In this document: positions 21,047 through 22,050 of the stretch, one piece after another
Layout: every line of letters begins with the position of its first letter
How positions within the stretch are numbered: the stretch's first letter is position 1
Origin: an uncultured Clostridia bacterium
Lineage (GTDB): Bacteria > Bacillota > Clostridia > TANB77 > CAG-508
Direction: 5' to 3'
DNA: 22,050 nucleotides
NCBI GenBank assembly: GCA_948739805.1
Contig: CAPYID010000033.1
Coordinates: 1-22,050, forward strand
Notes under the pieces: generated by a model
Databases searched by the model: none
Seen by the model: only the letters and a program-made list of their open reading frames with translations
Told to the model about the DNA's origin: nothing
Made by a program: the position numbers and the translations under genes

Positions 21047-22050
21047 TTATCTTTCTAAATACCTATCTTTTTTCTTTGTTTTAGTAATATCTTCTTGTCC
21101 GTTTTTCATTTGTCTTTCTATTTTTATAACTTCTTTAACCTTTGGTGTATCTTCTATAATATAATTTGCTATTTTTAGATTTTTTCTATACTTATTTAAT
21201 ATTGTAGTACAGTTGTTTCGCTTTTCTTTGTATTCTTCTATTAATTTATCCTCTGTGCAATTTCTTAGCTTATTTCTGTATTTTTGTCTTAAATTAGTAA
21301 CATCTTCAATATCTTTTTCAGTTTGTGTAATATAACTTTTTACATCATCTGTTGTTCTTAATTTTTCTGTTACTATAAGTCTAATTTCATTTGAATATCG
21401 TTCCATTTTTCTTACTTCTTGTTTCATTTCTGGAGATAGTGGCTGATAGTTCTCTCTTTTTGGTAATAGTCCCAATAAATGAAATAGTAATAAAAATAAT
21501 ACATCAATCCCACTCATTTTACTAATGTCTTTGAATTTACCTTTATATTTACAAACTTTGTATTTTTGCTTTTTCTTTTTAGGGTGTATAAATTCCATAT
21601 ATCTATTTTGATAATAATATGGATTGTGTTCAACTTTATTTGCAATATTCTTTGGTAAGTATTGTTCTCCTAAATGATACATTCTAATTGCTTTTTTATC
21701 GTTTATTGAACGAATTGTTGGATATTTTCTGTTATAATCATCATTGATAATATAACCTTTTTTGAGCATTATCTTTTTAAATTGTCCATAATTTATACAC
21801 ATCTCCATTGCTTCATCAATAGTTTGTCTTATTACATTATACTTTGTTGGCTCTCCTCTTTTTTCTGCAAAATATATACTTCTTGGTGTTTTTCCTGTTG
21901 GCTTTTCAATTACTGTTAGTCCATATTCACTACATAGTTCATCTGATAACTCTCTAAAATGATAATATGCACCTTTATTGCAATTAAATTTCTTCCCTGT
22001 AAACATATTAACTGAATTTAGTAGGCTAAGTGCCAAACGCCTTGACTTAT
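21047..22050 (-). pseudogene. MOBP/VirD2-type relaxase, N-terminus lost (runs off the right edge)
   Basis: The frame matches the second half of PF03432-type relaxases: LNSVNMFTGKKFNCNKG, YHFRELSDELCSEYGL and VIEKPTGK, then the DEAM...YGQFKKIMLKKGY region and the charged C-terminal part (about 200-329) with RQKYRNKL helices. In intact members NSVN is preceded at once by the metal-binding HLHNHxxx motif. Here the codons before it read RRLALSLL, no frame supplies HxH, and the upstream bases (AAGTCAAGGCG) differ in composition. So the catalytic tyrosine and histidine triad appear to have been cut off about 22020 by a rearrangement. The frame stays open to the window edge, and a TTG at 22036 is only a formal start. 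The gene is unlikely to make an active relaxase. Confidence 0.65.

Noticed and set aside
1..22050. CRISPR array.
   Set aside because: Repeats seen are palindromes or single direct repeats. There are no regularly spaced repeat-spacer units and no cas genes.

Overview
The window is AT-rich DNA with Shine-Dalgarno-led genes (AGGAGG), frequent TTG/GTG starts and a MEP-pathway dxs. This points to a low-GC Firmicute, most likely a Clostridia-type gut anaerobe; the species cannot be read from the sequence. The left end (1-6040) looks chromosomal. All its genes run on the minus strand: a small membrane protein, a ComEC-C-terminus-like metallo-beta-lactamase-fold gene broken by one extra base, dxs overlapping it, and a two-gene ABC exporter behind a good sigma-A promoter.

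From about 6159 to 15790 lies an integrative mobilizable element of about 9.6 kb. Its left edge holds a 3' fragment of tRNA-Gln(CTG), next to the last codons of a second, lost integrase gene of the same family. Inside come arm-like direct repeats, a 1-kb non-coding zone packed with hairpins and an oriT-like region, and a MOBV (Mob/Pre) relaxase. A minus-strand cargo cluster follows: a DUF6076-like zinc-finger protein, a DUF1016/YhcG PDDEXK protein, a LysR regulator, a divergent RtcB-like RNA-ligase homologue and a histidine phosphatase. At the right edge is an HTH protein - excisionase - tyrosine integrase module on the plus strand. Cargo and recombination module are driven by two consensus promoters that face each other and overlap. 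The integrase ends 2 nt before ACTGGCT, the 7-mer that also marks the left edge.

The right part (15980-22050) is a second minus-strand block. A MOBP/VirD2-type relaxase gene has lost its N-terminal catalytic half. Next to it is an apparent operon: a second DUF1016 protein (about 86% identical to the first), an OLD-family ATPase/TOPRIM nuclease, an SDR oxidoreductase, an MBL-fold hydrolase and a NUDIX hydrolase. It looks like remains of another mobile element carrying a possible defence operon.

The most novel-looking items are: the LysR / RtcB-like / phosphatase cassette, whose ribosome-binding site sits inside a terminator hairpin; a small palindromic repeat that occurs in a terminator and inside both DUF1016 genes, with a compensatory two-base-pair swap; the face-to-face promoter switch; and the DUF1016-OLD-SDR-MBL-NUDIX operon.
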